NCBI GenBank assembly: GCA_030429565.1
Contig: JAUIFE010000001.1
Coordinates: forward strand, 744,001-808,000
Origin: Holophagae bacterium
Lineage (GTDB): Bacteria > Acidobacteriota > Holophagae > Acanthopleuribacterales > Acanthopleuribacteraceae
DNA: 64,000 nucleotides
Reading direction: 5' to 3'
Within the stretch, counting starts at the first letter, position 1. Each line of letters starts with the position of its first letter. A model generated the notes under the pieces. It was not told the DNA's origin. It was given only the letters and a program-made list of their open reading frames with translations, and did not search any database. The position numbers and the translations under genes were made by a program. Below, in pieces: positions 44,401 to 52,479 of the stretch.

Positions 44401-44724
44401 TTGGAACTGTTGCGTTTCTTGCCGATAAAGCCAGGCGCCGTCGGCGCCGACGGCGAGGAAATCTTCCTCACCCAAGGCCGCTGTTTGTTGCAACGCCGTT
44501 TTGCCGACAACGGTCACCGTGCGGTAACCCTCAAAGCGATGCAACCCCTCGGTACTCGCCAACCACCAAAAACCGTAGCGATCCTCGTGAATGTCGTTAA
44601 CCGTGATCGCCGGCGGCAACGGCAACGCGGCAAAACGTTCAGCCAGACTGAAACAGCCCAGGCCGCCAACCAGATGCAGCAAAGCAAATGCTGTTACTAG
44701 GTGAAAAAAAAGGGAACGCACCAT
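41494..44724 (-). CDS. Propeller-sensor hybrid with degraded kinase and receiver, and AraC-type output
   Basis: 1076 residues from the ATG at 44724; an upstream in-frame TTG adds eight residues and is less likely. Order: signal/anchor, a single propeller (residues about 40-340, irregular repeats), Y_Y_Y (GELRYRFKMEGLTPDWIELEQGRHNL), membrane helix near 500 (WALAGYGSFGVTLLLLLGFWFW), a coiled coil, a kinase-like region, a receiver, and an AraC DNA-binding domain at the C-terminus (AVRCGYASLREFAQAFREVY is the second helix-turn-helix). The kinase region keeps NHQLRDAF but its ATPase part lacks the N-box Asn and the glycine boxes. The receiver has Asp in LCDGG and Lys in LIKPF but lacks the acidic pair (LVVAGSGS). 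Signalling may therefore be by conformation rather than phosphotransfer. Targets unknown. Confidence 0.88.
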   Translation of the reverse strand: MVRSLFFHLVTAFALLHLVGGLGCFSLAERFAALPLPPAITVNDIHEDRYGFWWLASTEGLHRFEGYRTVTVVGKTALQQTAALGEEDFLAVGADGAWLYRQETQQFQALSPSEGRLPSDVQAVFGDGRGRAWFAGSDSFQLIQYNHDDGRLRFFSPQSDAVKLQPWRQVFGMALHGETGLWMATDRGLFYLSFATDRLVPVVVGESLPHGYEAVLQLEAHQAVTHVAFIENQHLLVASRRELLLVSPGMESPVRLANAGDFHQDRESLEPDAQPDDLAFVRDTFVDEQSRLWFAGDAGLWMLAGTTAESSELPPKQWRRGRFTRFFRDRLGTLWVVGRDHGVLRITPDAELGKVAPPVLVTALQLNYQPVAVEPDRPEAPLRQPPFRQSEVHVPYDQNNVGLGFTGLDFARLGELRYRFKMEGLTPDWIELEQGRHNLMFTNLAPGAYRLRLQASDVAGRWLDGGHAFEVQVAAPWFASTWALAGYGSFGVTLLLLLGFWFWRRDRGLRQAARHDRGELQKQKQSMEKERKALRAMEHRVKDLQQRLEKNQDDLRGMQRRLVAAEAESADFLLQVNHQLRDAFAMTLDGLAQIRQGRVDLPQQLEPAFADVERGVGEAWQRVDLLLDRSAAPVLPPAVHEPFRFDLLVDDLVRVFRVRCERLGVSFVVETERAALVLVGDAVLLRRTLQQLLEFALRHEHTAAVDLVTEAEPPRIQIAVGYRDGAVGDVFDDLLRMRIETLADAMGAHVTWFDGEGGPVVTLDLPFARADVAAVESAPDLEVPLPDGPTHQSEAPVALPDDDRPLVLVVAGSGSFRRYLSHKIKDPYRVIEAGDYNAALAMMRRHVPDLMLCDGGLVSPDGREDLVELKNADPALSHIAVVMLTATAGEAHQIHQREQGGVVCLIKPFQTHELLSLLERHLDARRLAIKAHQRRLGLASEDETAPEVLADDDSAWREEDAALLAHMTELIHQVNEYEQPLDAEAIAEALGLTPVQLERKVEALLGLHLTDLIRDERLKLACALLAEDEPVMNHIAVRCGYASLREFAQAFREVYAMTPTEYLNQHRGSVGSESRV

Positions 44725-44927
44725 CGAATCAACCTGAATCGGCGCCAAGACCCACCGATTGCCATGTTCAAATCAGCCAGTCATCACATGCCGGCCCGTC
44801 ACCCAGAGTAGGGCCGCCGGACCGCATTATACCGCGATTCCGTGGTGAATTTCAGGAGATATCGGGTTTTTAAAACAAGCAAACAAGTTCATCTTTTACA
44901 ATATTTTACGCACAGATTACCGCAAAC

Positions 44928-44965
44928 AAAAGGCGTGTCGACAAGCGCCGCCGCCACGCCTTTTG
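44928..44965 (-). terminator. Terminator of the amino-acid dehydrogenase gene
   Basis: Perfect 10-bp inverted repeat AAAAGGCGTG / CACGCCTTTT, separated by 17 bases, just past the stop at 44972. On the minus strand it is followed by TTTTGTTT. Confidence 0.75.
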
Positions 44966-44971
44966 CCGCAT

Positions 44972-46108
44972 CTAGTCAAGCGGCTCCGTCGAGAATGTCA
45001 ATGGGAAAAGCTCTTGGTTTGAGAACGCCAAATTGGTTTCCTCGTGGCCCCAAACGATTTTCTTCACCGCGTGGTCAACCGCTTTGTTAAAAGCAAGGTT
45101 GTTGCGGAAAGCGGTGCGGAAGGTTAGAGCCAACATTTTGCGCACCGTGCGTGCGATTTTGGCGCGGGTCTGTTCCTCGGACAGCTTCTCGATTTCCAGG
45201 TATTGAATCGAGCAAACGCCGCCCATGTTGGTAATGTAGTCGGGGCAATAAACCACGCCTTTGCGGTGTAACCCCTTGCCCACCGACGAATTTTGCAGTT
45301 GGTTGTTGGCTGCGCCGCAAATGATTTTGTAACGCAGGTTCTCCAAATCGCCTTTGGTGACCACTTCTCCACCGGCACAGGGAACAAACACATCAACGGC
45401 GGTATCGCGCCAGTGATTGGGATCCACCACTTCGGCGTCGGGATACTTGGACAAAGCACGCTGCACGTTCTCCTCGCGAATATCGCAAATGAACAGCGAA
45501 GCACCTGCACCGTTGAGATACCCGAGCAGCGAGGTGCCCACTTTGCCTAACCCTTGAACCAGGACCTTTTTGCCCTCGAGCGTGCGTTTGCCTTCGAACA
45601 AATCCAGCGCGAAATAGTTCACGGCGAACTCGATACTGCTGAAGACACCCCACGCCGTCCACGGCGAGGGATCAACCACGATCCCAAAAATGTTTTTGGT
45701 GTGCTCATTGACGATGTGCATGTCCGGCACGGTGGTGTTCATGTCCTCAGCCGTGTAGTACACATCGCGTTCGCGGTTCACCCAAGCGACAAACTTGCCG
45801 AACTCTTGCAAAATTGATTGGCGTTCGTCACCGGCCACCTTGGGGTCGCAAATAATCACCGACTTACCGCCGCCGAGCGGCAGTTCCGCGACCGCGTTTT
45901 TGAAGGTCATGCCGCGACTCAAACGCAAGGCGTCGGTCAGTGCGGTCGCTTCATTGTCGTACCAAGCCATGCGGCAACCACCCAGCGCCCATCCGCGCGA
46001 GGTGTCGTGGACCGCAATAATCGAGACAACGCCCGGCATAATCTCAGCGCGGTAAACCGCTTCCCATTGCGGGATACTGAGCCGGGTCACTTTGGTTTCA
46101 TCGAACAT
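44972..46108 (-). CDS. Glu/Leu/Phe/Val dehydrogenase family protein
   Basis: 378 residues from the ATG at 46108, which follows AAGGAG; the upstream extension of the frame is not conserved in type. NAD-dependent oxidative deamination of an amino acid is the family reaction. N-terminal dimerisation domain with GGCRMAWYDNEATALTDALRLSRGMTFKNA and LPLGGGKSVI, where the Lys is the substrate-binding lysine; catalytic Lys is expected near the MTFKNA segment. Rossmann domain begins LEGKKVLVQGLGKVGTSLLGYL (GxGxxG form). The size and motifs fit leucine or valine dehydrogenase better than glutamate dehydrogenase, but substrate cannot be fixed by eye. Monocistronic. Confidence 0.9.
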   Translation of the reverse strand: MFDETKVTRLSIPQWEAVYRAEIMPGVVSIIAVHDTSRGWALGGCRMAWYDNEATALTDALRLSRGMTFKNAVAELPLGGGKSVIICDPKVAGDERQSILQEFGKFVAWVNRERDVYYTAEDMNTTVPDMHIVNEHTKNIFGIVVDPSPWTAWGVFSSIEFAVNYFALDLFEGKRTLEGKKVLVQGLGKVGTSLLGYLNGAGASLFICDIREENVQRALSKYPDAEVVDPNHWRDTAVDVFVPCAGGEVVTKGDLENLRYKIICGAANNQLQNSSVGKGLHRKGVVYCPDYITNMGGVCSIQYLEIEKLSEEQTRAKIARTVRKMLALTFRTAFRNNLAFNKAVDHAVKKIVWGHEETNLAFSNQELFPLTFSTEPLD

Positions 46109-46387
46109 AAAAACTCCTTCCGAGCATAAGACGCACGGATACGGCATCGCCACGGCTCGCGTCGGGCGCGATCGTGCGTCACTTTGGAAACAGGAAATGA
46201 GGCAATCAAATCCCATCGGGACTCGGGTGTCGCGCCCGACTCCGTTGCTGCCGGCAAAAAACAGTGAATGTGCGGCGATCCATCAAAGTGATGGGATTTT
46301 TCCGACCCCAAATTGTCACAGCCATCTTTAAAAAGCAAGGGGGATCGCGGCAAAGTCGTAGCGGTGATATGGCCCGTAGTCAGGGCA

Positions 46388-46427
46388 CAAAAAAAGCCCG
46401 AAACTTTGTTAAAAGTTCCGGGCTTTT
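46388..46427 (-). terminator. Rho-independent terminator after tRNA-Met
   Basis: Long stem AAAGCCCGGAACTTT / AAAGTTTCGGGCTTT (one mismatch) with a short loop, then seven T on the minus strand, seven bases past the tRNA. Confidence 0.9.
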
Positions 46428-46433
46428 CGTGAA

Positions 46434-46507
46434 TGGCGATGGAGGGAGTTGAACCCCCGACACCACGGATATGAGCCGTGTGCTCTAACCAACTGAGCTA
46501 CATCGCC
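46434..46507 (-). tRNA. tRNA-Met (CAT anticodon, elongator type)
   Basis: Cloverleaf read by eye on the minus strand: acceptor GGCGATG/CATCGCC, D-stem GCTC/GAGC, anticodon stem CACGG/CCGTG with loop CTCATAT (anticodon CAT), T-arm with TTCAACT loop. Discriminator base is A and the CCA end is not encoded. The 5' half closely resembles the elongator tRNA-Met of E. coli. A tRNA-Ile decoded after lysidine modification of CAT cannot be excluded by eye. Confidence 0.93.
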
Positions 46508-46520
46508 AAAAGGCTTGCCT

Positions 46521-46548
46521 ATACTAACCGATCTCTCGCAAAGGTCAA
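46521..46548 (-). promoter_or_regulatory. Promoter of tRNA-Met
   Basis: TTGACC and TAGTAT on the minus strand with a 16-base spacer. Expected start about seven bases before the mature tRNA. Confidence 0.65.
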
Positions 46549-46982
46549 GCTCTTTTTTATATAGTTTTTAGCAAATTGTTCGCTTCCAGACGCTTAAAGC
46601 GAGGCTAGGACCCGTCTCAACCCATCAAACCCGGTAAAACCAAGCTTTTCGCTCAGTATAGGCTCAACCCAAACCGCTATCTTCAAGCGATCGGAATACC
46701 TGCATCAAAAACGGCGGCGACATCTGATTTTAACGCGCAAGTCCACCGTGATCAAAATCACCCTTTCCAACCGAAGACCGTCCCCCCTCCAGCCTCAACC
46801 ATCTAGATTTAAATATTTTAAAATTCAACCCACCGACACAGATGCGCCTTTTCACTTTTTTCTGCATCTCTTTTTCCGTCCTAGACGAATCCCTTTACGA
46901 AGCTTCAAATGACAACTTAACCACAATTGCCCGGCCGATCATTTTTCTGGACTTGGCCGATTTTCGCCCAAAAGGAGACGTA
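46549..46982. other. Intergenic stretch upstream of the DUF4331 gene
   Basis: About 430 bases with no recognisable gene. It includes an AT-rich island near 46806-46830 (TTTAAATATTTTAAAATT) that could hold a promoter for the DUF4331 gene. The DUF4331 reading frame stays open to 46842, but those residues are not conserved in type. Confidence 0.4.
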
Positions 46983-48485
46983 ATGTCATTCCGTGGAACC
47001 CTTCTAGGGGGCTTTGTTTCTTTGCTTCTCACCCCCGCCCTCTTTGCTTCCAGCCACCGCGAAGCGCCGCACACCTTGGAAATTCCCAAAACCGACGGCA
47101 CCGACTTCTACATGTTTCGCAGTTATGAACCGGGACGAGAAGATACCATCACCTTCATCGCCAACTACAACCCACTGCAATTGCCCTACGGTGGACCCAA
47201 CTACTTCCTGCTCGACGAAGACGCCGTTTACGAGATCCACATTGACAGCAACGGCGACGGCGTGGAGGACATCACCTTCCAATTCGATTTCGCCAACAAT
47301 CTTTCCGAGAACTTCACTTTAGCGGTCGGTGGTGAAGGCGACGCCGTTCAGGTCGCCATTCCGCTGGTCCAAATCGGCGCGCTAAGTGCCGCCGACAATC
47401 CCAACAGCGGTGTGCTCCAGGTTCAGGAGACGTACAGCGTCGACCTCATTACCGGCGACCGCCGTGACGGCAGCCGTGCCGAGCTGGTCAACGCCGCCGA
47501 CGGCGGCACGACGTTCACCAAGCCGGCCGATAATTTCGGCGTCAAATCAATTCCCGATTATCCCGCTTACGCCGACAGCCACATCCACACCATCAACCTG
47601 CCCGACGGATCAAGCGGCCGTGTATTTGTGGGTCAGCGCCAGGAAGGTTTCGTATTCAACATCGGTAAAGGTTTTGATTTAGTCAACTTGAACCCACTCG
47701 GCGCCGTTGACGCCGCCTCCTCCGCCTTGCAACAGGTCAACGTCACTTCCATTTGTTTGGAGATTCCCATTTCGTTTTTGGTCACCAGCGAAGATCCCGT
47801 CATCGGCGCCTGGACCACCGCTTCTAAACGCCAAAATCGCGTTTTGTTGGCCGAAACCAAAGCGGTCACCAACCCATTTGATCGCAATGCCGACGAAGGC
47901 ACGAGTTCCTTTGACACCGCCGACCTGGAATTCGGCGCTTGGCAACAGGTATCCCGTCTTGGCAACCCCTTGGTGAACGAAGTCGTCATCGGCCTGCCCG
48001 ACAAAAACAAATTCAATTTCAGTGAACCCAAGGACGACGCGCAGTTTGCCGCATATGTCACCAACCCCGTCTTCCCCGAACTCCTCGAAATTCTATTTGC
48101 CGACGCCGGCGCCGTTGCGCCCAATTTCTTTCCTCGGGCCGATTTGATCCAGGTTTTCTTAACCGGCATCCCCGGTCTCAATCAGCCGGCCAACGTCGCC
48201 GCCTCGGAAATGCTGCGTCTCAACACCGCGACGCCCGTGACCACCATGGCTCAGCAAAATACCATGGGTGTGCTCGGCGGCGATAACGCCGGCTTCCCCA
48301 ACGGTCGCCGTCCCGGTGATGACGTCGTCGATGCCGCGCTACGTGTCGTTATGGGTGTCCTGCTCGATGCCGAGGTCGCCCCAGTCGGCAGCCTGCCTTT
48401 CACCGACGGCGCCGCCATTGACGCGAGCATGTTCCTCGAGCGCTTTCCTTACCTCAACCCGCCGATCAACGGCTCTGACTTTTAG
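46983..48485 (+). CDS. DUF4331 family exported protein
   Basis: 500 residues from ATG 46983, which follows AAGGAG and opens a signal peptide (SFRGTLLGGFVSLLLTPALFA). The mature start SSHREAPHTLEIPKTDGTDFYMFRSYEPG is the hallmark of DUF4331. Further family features are NYNPLQLPYGGPNYFLLDEDAVYEIHIDSNGDGVEDITF, with a calcium-loop-like Asp cluster, and the C-terminal NFFPRADLIQVFLTGIPGLNQP and GRRPGDDVVDAALRVVMG. The biochemical role of the family is not established. It is followed after ten bases by another exported protein, so the two are likely one transcript. Confidence 0.92.
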   Translation: MSFRGTLLGGFVSLLLTPALFASSHREAPHTLEIPKTDGTDFYMFRSYEPGREDTITFIANYNPLQLPYGGPNYFLLDEDAVYEIHIDSNGDGVEDITFQFDFANNLSENFTLAVGGEGDAVQVAIPLVQIGALSAADNPNSGVLQVQETYSVDLITGDRRDGSRAELVNAADGGTTFTKPADNFGVKSIPDYPAYADSHIHTINLPDGSSGRVFVGQRQEGFVFNIGKGFDLVNLNPLGAVDAASSALQQVNVTSICLEIPISFLVTSEDPVIGAWTTASKRQNRVLLAETKAVTNPFDRNADEGTSSFDTADLEFGAWQQVSRLGNPLVNEVVIGLPDKNKFNFSEPKDDAQFAAYVTNPVFPELLEILFADAGAVAPNFFPRADLIQVFLTGIPGLNQPANVAASEMLRLNTATPVTTMAQQNTMGVLGGDNAGFPNGRRPGDDVVDAALRVVMGVLLDAEVAPVGSLPFTDGAAIDASMFLERFPYLNPPINGSDF

Positions 48486-48495
48486 GCGGTGACCC

Positions 48496-49260
48496 ATGAA
48501 AAAAACACTTTTAATTCTTTTGTTGTGGGCCGGCATTGGTTCCCTCCAAGCCGCGCACCAATGGATTCCTCACCTTTCCGCCAACGATGATTTCAAATCC
48601 GACATTTGGATTCGCAACGACAGCTTTGACGAAACCCTGGCCATAGAAGTCGTCTTCTATGCCGCCGACGGCAGTGACGCCGTCGTCGACATTAGCGACA
48701 GCCAAGGCACGCAATCAGAGATTAGTACTTGGACGACCAACCTCGCGCCGCAGAGCGGGGCGCGCATTCAGCTAATTGCTGTTCGCAACGGCGACATGCG
48801 CAGCGTACAGGCCACCGTGCTGGGCCGCAACACCGCCGGCACCGCCTCCAGCTTGGTTGCCGTCGAAGCCTCCTTTACGCGCTTCAGCGACGGCGTCGCC
48901 GCCTCAAAGGTCGGTGTCGCGCTCACGCCGGCCGCGCCGGTTTTTGCGGTCAACACACCTGCCGACGAGTTACGCGGTTTTGGCATTACCAACACCGACG
49001 AAGGTCAAGCCTGCGAATGTGCCTTCACGCTCGTCGATAACAGCGGTGCCCAAAGGGCCACCACTACCGCCACCATTCCAGCACGCGGCAAGTGGCTTGG
49101 TGTTGTCGACACCTTGTTTTCCGGCTACGCCGACACGCTGGGCGGCGGCCTCGGCCAAGTGCGCGCCCTGTGCAGCACCCCGGTTGTCGTGCAAGGCTTG
49201 GCCTTTAACGGCGCCGTCACTTCGGGCGTACCCGTCACCGGCTATCCGTTAACACCCTAA
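48496..49260 (+). CDS. Exported protein of unknown function
   Basis: 254 residues with a clear signal peptide (MKKTLLILLLWAGIGSLQAAHQ). The rest looks like two beta-sandwich halves (WIPHLSANDDFKSDIWIRNDSFDETLAIEVVFYAADG and FAVNTPADELRGFGITNTDEGQACECAFTLVDNSG), with two close Cys (ACEC) and a third later (CSTP). I do not recognise the family; similar short beta proteins occur singly or as repeats in secreted proteins. It starts ten bases after the DUF4331 stop and ends at a hairpin. Confidence 0.75.
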   Translation: MKKTLLILLLWAGIGSLQAAHQWIPHLSANDDFKSDIWIRNDSFDETLAIEVVFYAADGSDAVVDISDSQGTQSEISTWTTNLAPQSGARIQLIAVRNGDMRSVQATVLGRNTAGTASSLVAVEASFTRFSDGVAASKVGVALTPAAPVFAVNTPADELRGFGITNTDEGQACECAFTLVDNSGAQRATTTATIPARGKWLGVVDTLFSGYADTLGGGLGQVRALCSTPVVVQGLAFNGAVTSGVPVTGYPLTP

Positions 49261-49266
49261 CCCTAA

Positions 49267-49300
49267 CCGAGTCGGTTGCATCCGCAACCGGCTCATTCTT
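49267..49300 (+). terminator. Probable terminator after the DUF4331 gene pair
   Basis: Eleven-base stem GAGTCGGTTGC / GCAACCGGCTC (one G-U pair) with a four-base loop, followed by ATTCTT. It starts six bases past the stop of the second gene. The T-run is imperfect. Confidence 0.55.
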
Positions 49301-49357
49301 CCGGCCCCGTTCAACCCGTAACGCCCTTTTGCAGCCCCATCGACCAAGGAACCGTTC

Positions 49358-50188
49358 ATGTCACCAAACCACACCCCACACCTTTTCATCCGCAAACCTG
49401 CGGTTCTATTTACGCTCTGTTGTTGCCTGGCAACGAGCAGCCTGCTCGGCCACGATTTTTGGCTACAGCCCACCTTCGCCGAAAAACCGCAACCTGGGCC
49501 CGTCAAAGTCCAGGCCTTCTTGGGCGACCATTTCCAAGGCGAATCGATGGTCCCCGCCCCCGCCTTGGTCGAACGTTTTTGGGTCCAAGATCAAAACGGC
49601 AGCCGTCCGCTGAAAGCGGCGGGCATGCTTGGCTTCGCAGGCTTGGGAAGAATTGAGGCCGAAGGGCTCTGCTTAATTGCTTACCACGGCCGCGCCAAGT
49701 TCCTGCAATTGCCGGCCGCCAAGTTCGAACGTTACCTGCGGGAGGAGTCGCTTGACCATGTGCTCGCCCAACGCCGCCGGCAAGCAACAGCGGATCAACC
49801 TGGCCGCGAATTCTTTTCTCGCAGTGCCAAATCCCTCGTCGCGGTGGGCTCTGTTGACAAGGTCCGTGTCACCGAAATGACGGCGGGCCTCCCTCTCGAA
49901 ATCACCCCCATCGACAATCCGTTTACGGTTAAACCGGGCGACAAACTTCGCTTCCAACTAACCTTTAACGGAAAACCCCTGGCCGACCAAGCGATCGTTC
50001 TCTATCGCCGCGCACCCCGCCGGCCCCAACAAACCCGCACCACCGATAAAGCCGGCATGGTCACCATCACAGTCGACCACCAAGGCGAGTGGCTTTTAAA
50101 AACCGTATACATGGTTCCCCACGATCAGCCCGACCAAGCCGAGTGGCGCAGTTATTGGGCCTCACTAACCTTTGCCAACCCCGCCTAG
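49358..50188 (+). CDS. DUF4198-type exported protein
   Basis: 276 residues; ATG after AAGGAA. Signal peptide through CLATSSLLG, then HDFWLQPTFAEKPQPGPVKVQAFLGDHFQGE, the characteristic start of DUF4198 (HDFWL...P with an exposed N-terminal His after cleavage). The C-terminal half has the typical carboxypeptidase-regulatory-like segment NPFTVKPGDKLRFQLTFNGKPLADQAIVLY and TDKAGMVTITVDHQGEWLLKTVYM. Family members are often linked to nickel or cobalt uptake, with the N-terminal His as possible metal ligand; no transporter gene is beside it here. It converges on the BtrH-like gene with a six-base gap. Confidence 0.85.
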   Translation: MSPNHTPHLFIRKPAVLFTLCCCLATSSLLGHDFWLQPTFAEKPQPGPVKVQAFLGDHFQGESMVPAPALVERFWVQDQNGSRPLKAAGMLGFAGLGRIEAEGLCLIAYHGRAKFLQLPAAKFERYLREESLDHVLAQRRRQATADQPGREFFSRSAKSLVAVGSVDKVRVTEMTAGLPLEITPIDNPFTVKPGDKLRFQLTFNGKPLADQAIVLYRRAPRRPQQTRTTDKAGMVTITVDHQGEWLLKTVYMVPHDQPDQAEWRSYWASLTFANPA

Positions 50189-50194
50189 GCCACG

Positions 50195-51352
50195 TCAGTG
50201 AACGTGAATCGCCTCGGCCAAGACCTTGAGTGCAGCGGTCTCGGCCGTCACCACCGCCTTGAGATCGTCCTGCAGTTGTTCAAACAAACCTGTCGGTTCA
50301 CGGAAGGCGGCATCGTAACCCTGACGCAACGATTCCAACGTACTATTAATTTCCGACAGCGCATGGGCGTCCCCACCGTGAAGCGCTTCACCCCGCTGCA
50401 CCAAGAGGGTTCGCGTCTCCGGCAACGCCGCCAGGGCATGTTCCGCCAGCCGACGCCAGCAGGCTTGCGCCTCGCGATAAGGCGTCACAGCGGCTTCGAG
50501 GGGCGCAACCAGCTCGGCCGCCTCCGCAAGAAATTCGGCGTAAAGACCGCGCAACCCGCCTTGACTGTCAATTTCCACGCCGCGATAAAGCGACACCAAG
50601 GCACTGTAGAGCCCGTTCCCTTGAGCGAAAACACGACGCCAGCTTTTGGGATCCTTTTCATGGGTCATCAGCTTGGCCCACTTGGCAACAGCGCCAATAC
50701 TAAAGGATTGCGAACTTCGTTGTAGGTGGGCGACATGGTCACGCGCGGCTTCCAGGATCGCGTGATGCAAGTCATAGGGTTCGCGCAAGGGTCCGAACCA
50801 AAGCAGAAAGTGTTTGTAACTGCCGACGCGACGCCGCGCCGCTTGTAAAGCGGCATCAGGCACCAAAAACAAACCGCCGTCATGCACCAACCAATCGTTG
50901 CCGTCACGACCGCAAATGACCACCCGTGCGCCTCCACAGCCTTCGCAATGATCGGGCACACCACGATGCGGTAAAAAGTAGGGATCGACCAGCGCCAACG
51001 GCGCAATCCCACGCTCATACAGCGATTCAAGCTGCTTGGCGGCCGCTTTTTGGCCGCCGGTTTCGTGACGACAGGGCTCGGCGCCAACCCGTGCCACCAC
51101 CTCACGCAGAACATCTTTGGGGTAATTCCATCGATAGGAGAAACCCAAGGTAAGCACCGCCGATTGCAGCGCTTTGAACTCCCAAAGGATATAACCGCAA
51201 CCCAACCCACCGGCAAGACCGAGCCACATCGCTTCACTGAAGGGACGGCGACTGCGAGGGTCGACAAAACCCGCGTGTCCGGCAACATTGGCCAGCGCGC
51301 GAAAGCCGTCGTGGAGGCCGGAAAATGCAGGGTAATTGGGCAACATGGTCAT
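50195..51352 (-). CDS. BtrH N-terminal/DUF4872 protein, apparently lacking catalytic residues
   Basis: 385 residues from ATG 51352 (GAGG upstream; two TTG codons precede). Residues 1-190 match the papain-like BtrH_N fold: RPFSEAMWLGLAGGLGCGY, YERGIAPLALVDPYFLPHRG, GNDWLVHDGG. The later half matches DUF4872: SIGAVAKWAKLMTHEKDPKSWRRVF and GGLRGLYAEFLAEAAELV. BtrH transfers an acyl group from a carrier protein to butirosin. Here the usual HC near the N-terminus reads HD and the GGH reads GGA, so both the nucleophile Cys and the His appear lost. Last gene of a three-gene operon after a BNR propeller and a MoaD-like protein. Family call is good; activity is doubtful. Confidence 0.8.
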   Translation of the reverse strand: MTMLPNYPAFSGLHDGFRALANVAGHAGFVDPRSRRPFSEAMWLGLAGGLGCGYILWEFKALQSAVLTLGFSYRWNYPKDVLREVVARVGAEPCRHETGGQKAAAKQLESLYERGIAPLALVDPYFLPHRGVPDHCEGCGGARVVICGRDGNDWLVHDGGLFLVPDAALQAARRRVGSYKHFLLWFGPLREPYDLHHAILEAARDHVAHLQRSSQSFSIGAVAKWAKLMTHEKDPKSWRRVFAQGNGLYSALVSLYRGVEIDSQGGLRGLYAEFLAEAAELVAPLEAAVTPYREAQACWRRLAEHALAALPETRTLLVQRGEALHGGDAHALSEINSTLESLRQGYDAAFREPTGLFEQLQDDLKAVVTAETAALKVLAEAIHVH

Positions 51353-51376
51353 CAACAAACCTCGCGTGGCGTATAC

Positions 51377-52462
51377 CTAACTTTGATAGAAACGCACGGC
51401 ATAAACGGGTGGGAAGTAATGGCCGAGCGACGCCCAGCTCTCACCACCGTCGGCCGAGGTGAAAAGATTACCGGTCGTCGAGCCAAAGGCCAGATGTTCG
51501 TAGGTATTGTCAAACGCATGGCGGTAAACAATATCGAAACAAAGGCTTTGCGGAAGCCCCTTGCGGAAGCTTTGCCAACTTTTACCGCCGTCTTCGGTAC
51601 GTGCCACGCACAGCGATTGATCCACGGCGACACGCGACATATCACTGCGTGCGGGCACGACCCAAGCCACTTCTGGATTGGTTTCACAGGCGCAAATCGG
51701 CCAACCGAATCGAGCGACACCGTCTTTTTCGGAAACCTCGTGCCACTGCAAGCCGGCATCGGTCGAACGGTAAATGCCACAATGGTTCTGCTGCCACAAA
51801 ACCTCGGGGAGGGCCGGACACTGTGTGATGAAATGAGGATCGTGGCCGTATTCAGCCGCAGGGTTGGGCAAAAACTCGGATTGGATGCCTTGGTTACGAC
51901 CTTCCCAGGACAAGCCACCATCGAGACTGGTGTAAATTCCGCCAACGGAAACGGCAAGCGTCAAATGCTTGGGGTTCTGAGGGTTGACCACAATACTGCA
52001 AATACCGGGGGTATCTTTGCCTGCACCAAACCAAAATTCCTCACGGCTGGGATGTTGCCACAAAGGTTCGTTGAAAACAAAGCTGTCGCCGCCGTCGTCA
52101 CTCACAAACAAACCGCCGGGATTGGTTCCCAAATAGAGGCGATTGGGTTCGTCGACGCCGCCCGGTTCGATGACCCAAATAAGATCAAGCGCGGCGGGCT
52201 CATCTTTGCGTTTGGCGGTTTCGGGGTATTTAGGTGTTTCGAGTTCCTGCCATGTTTTGCCTTGGTCGCGCGAGCGGTGCAACTTCTGGCCCCAATGACC
52301 GTGGTCCACTGAAGCCCAGAGTGTGTTGTTACGTGCGTCAAAACAGGCATAGGGAACCTGAATACCTTCAAAAGAGAGGTGATCATACTGCCAGGAACCG
52401 TCACGCAAGGTGAAATGCAGCAACCCTTTGCGGGTGCCCACTAAAAGATGCCGATTGGACAT
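51377..52462 (-). CDS. Cytoplasmic BNR/YVTN propeller protein (sialidase-like fold)
   Basis: 361 residues with no signal peptide, starting MSNRHLLVGTRKGLLHFTL. Asp-box motifs SRDQGKTWQ, SDDGGDSFVF, SLDGGLSWEG, STDAGLQWHE, TEDGGKSWQS and SADGGESWAS suggest a seven-bladed propeller. The family is commonly annotated as glycosyl hydrolase or exo-sialidase, but the Arg triad and Tyr/Glu pair of true sialidases are not recognisable. It is commonly encoded next to a small MoaD/ThiS-like protein, as here (17-base gap), which suggests the two work together. Function unknown. Confidence 0.85.
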   Translation of the reverse strand: MSNRHLLVGTRKGLLHFTLRDGSWQYDHLSFEGIQVPYACFDARNNTLWASVDHGHWGQKLHRSRDQGKTWQELETPKYPETAKRKDEPAALDLIWVIEPGGVDEPNRLYLGTNPGGLFVSDDGGDSFVFNEPLWQHPSREEFWFGAGKDTPGICSIVVNPQNPKHLTLAVSVGGIYTSLDGGLSWEGRNQGIQSEFLPNPAAEYGHDPHFITQCPALPEVLWQQNHCGIYRSTDAGLQWHEVSEKDGVARFGWPICACETNPEVAWVVPARSDMSRVAVDQSLCVARTEDGGKSWQSFRKGLPQSLCFDIVYRHAFDNTYEHLAFGSTTGNLFTSADGGESWASLGHYFPPVYAVRFYQS

Positions 52463-52479
52463 GGTTTCCTCGATTCGGT

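Noticed and set aside
51377..52462. Annotating the cytoplasmic propeller as a sialidase
   Set aside because: Asp-box repeats define the fold only; the catalytic Arg triad is not recognisable and there is no signal peptide.
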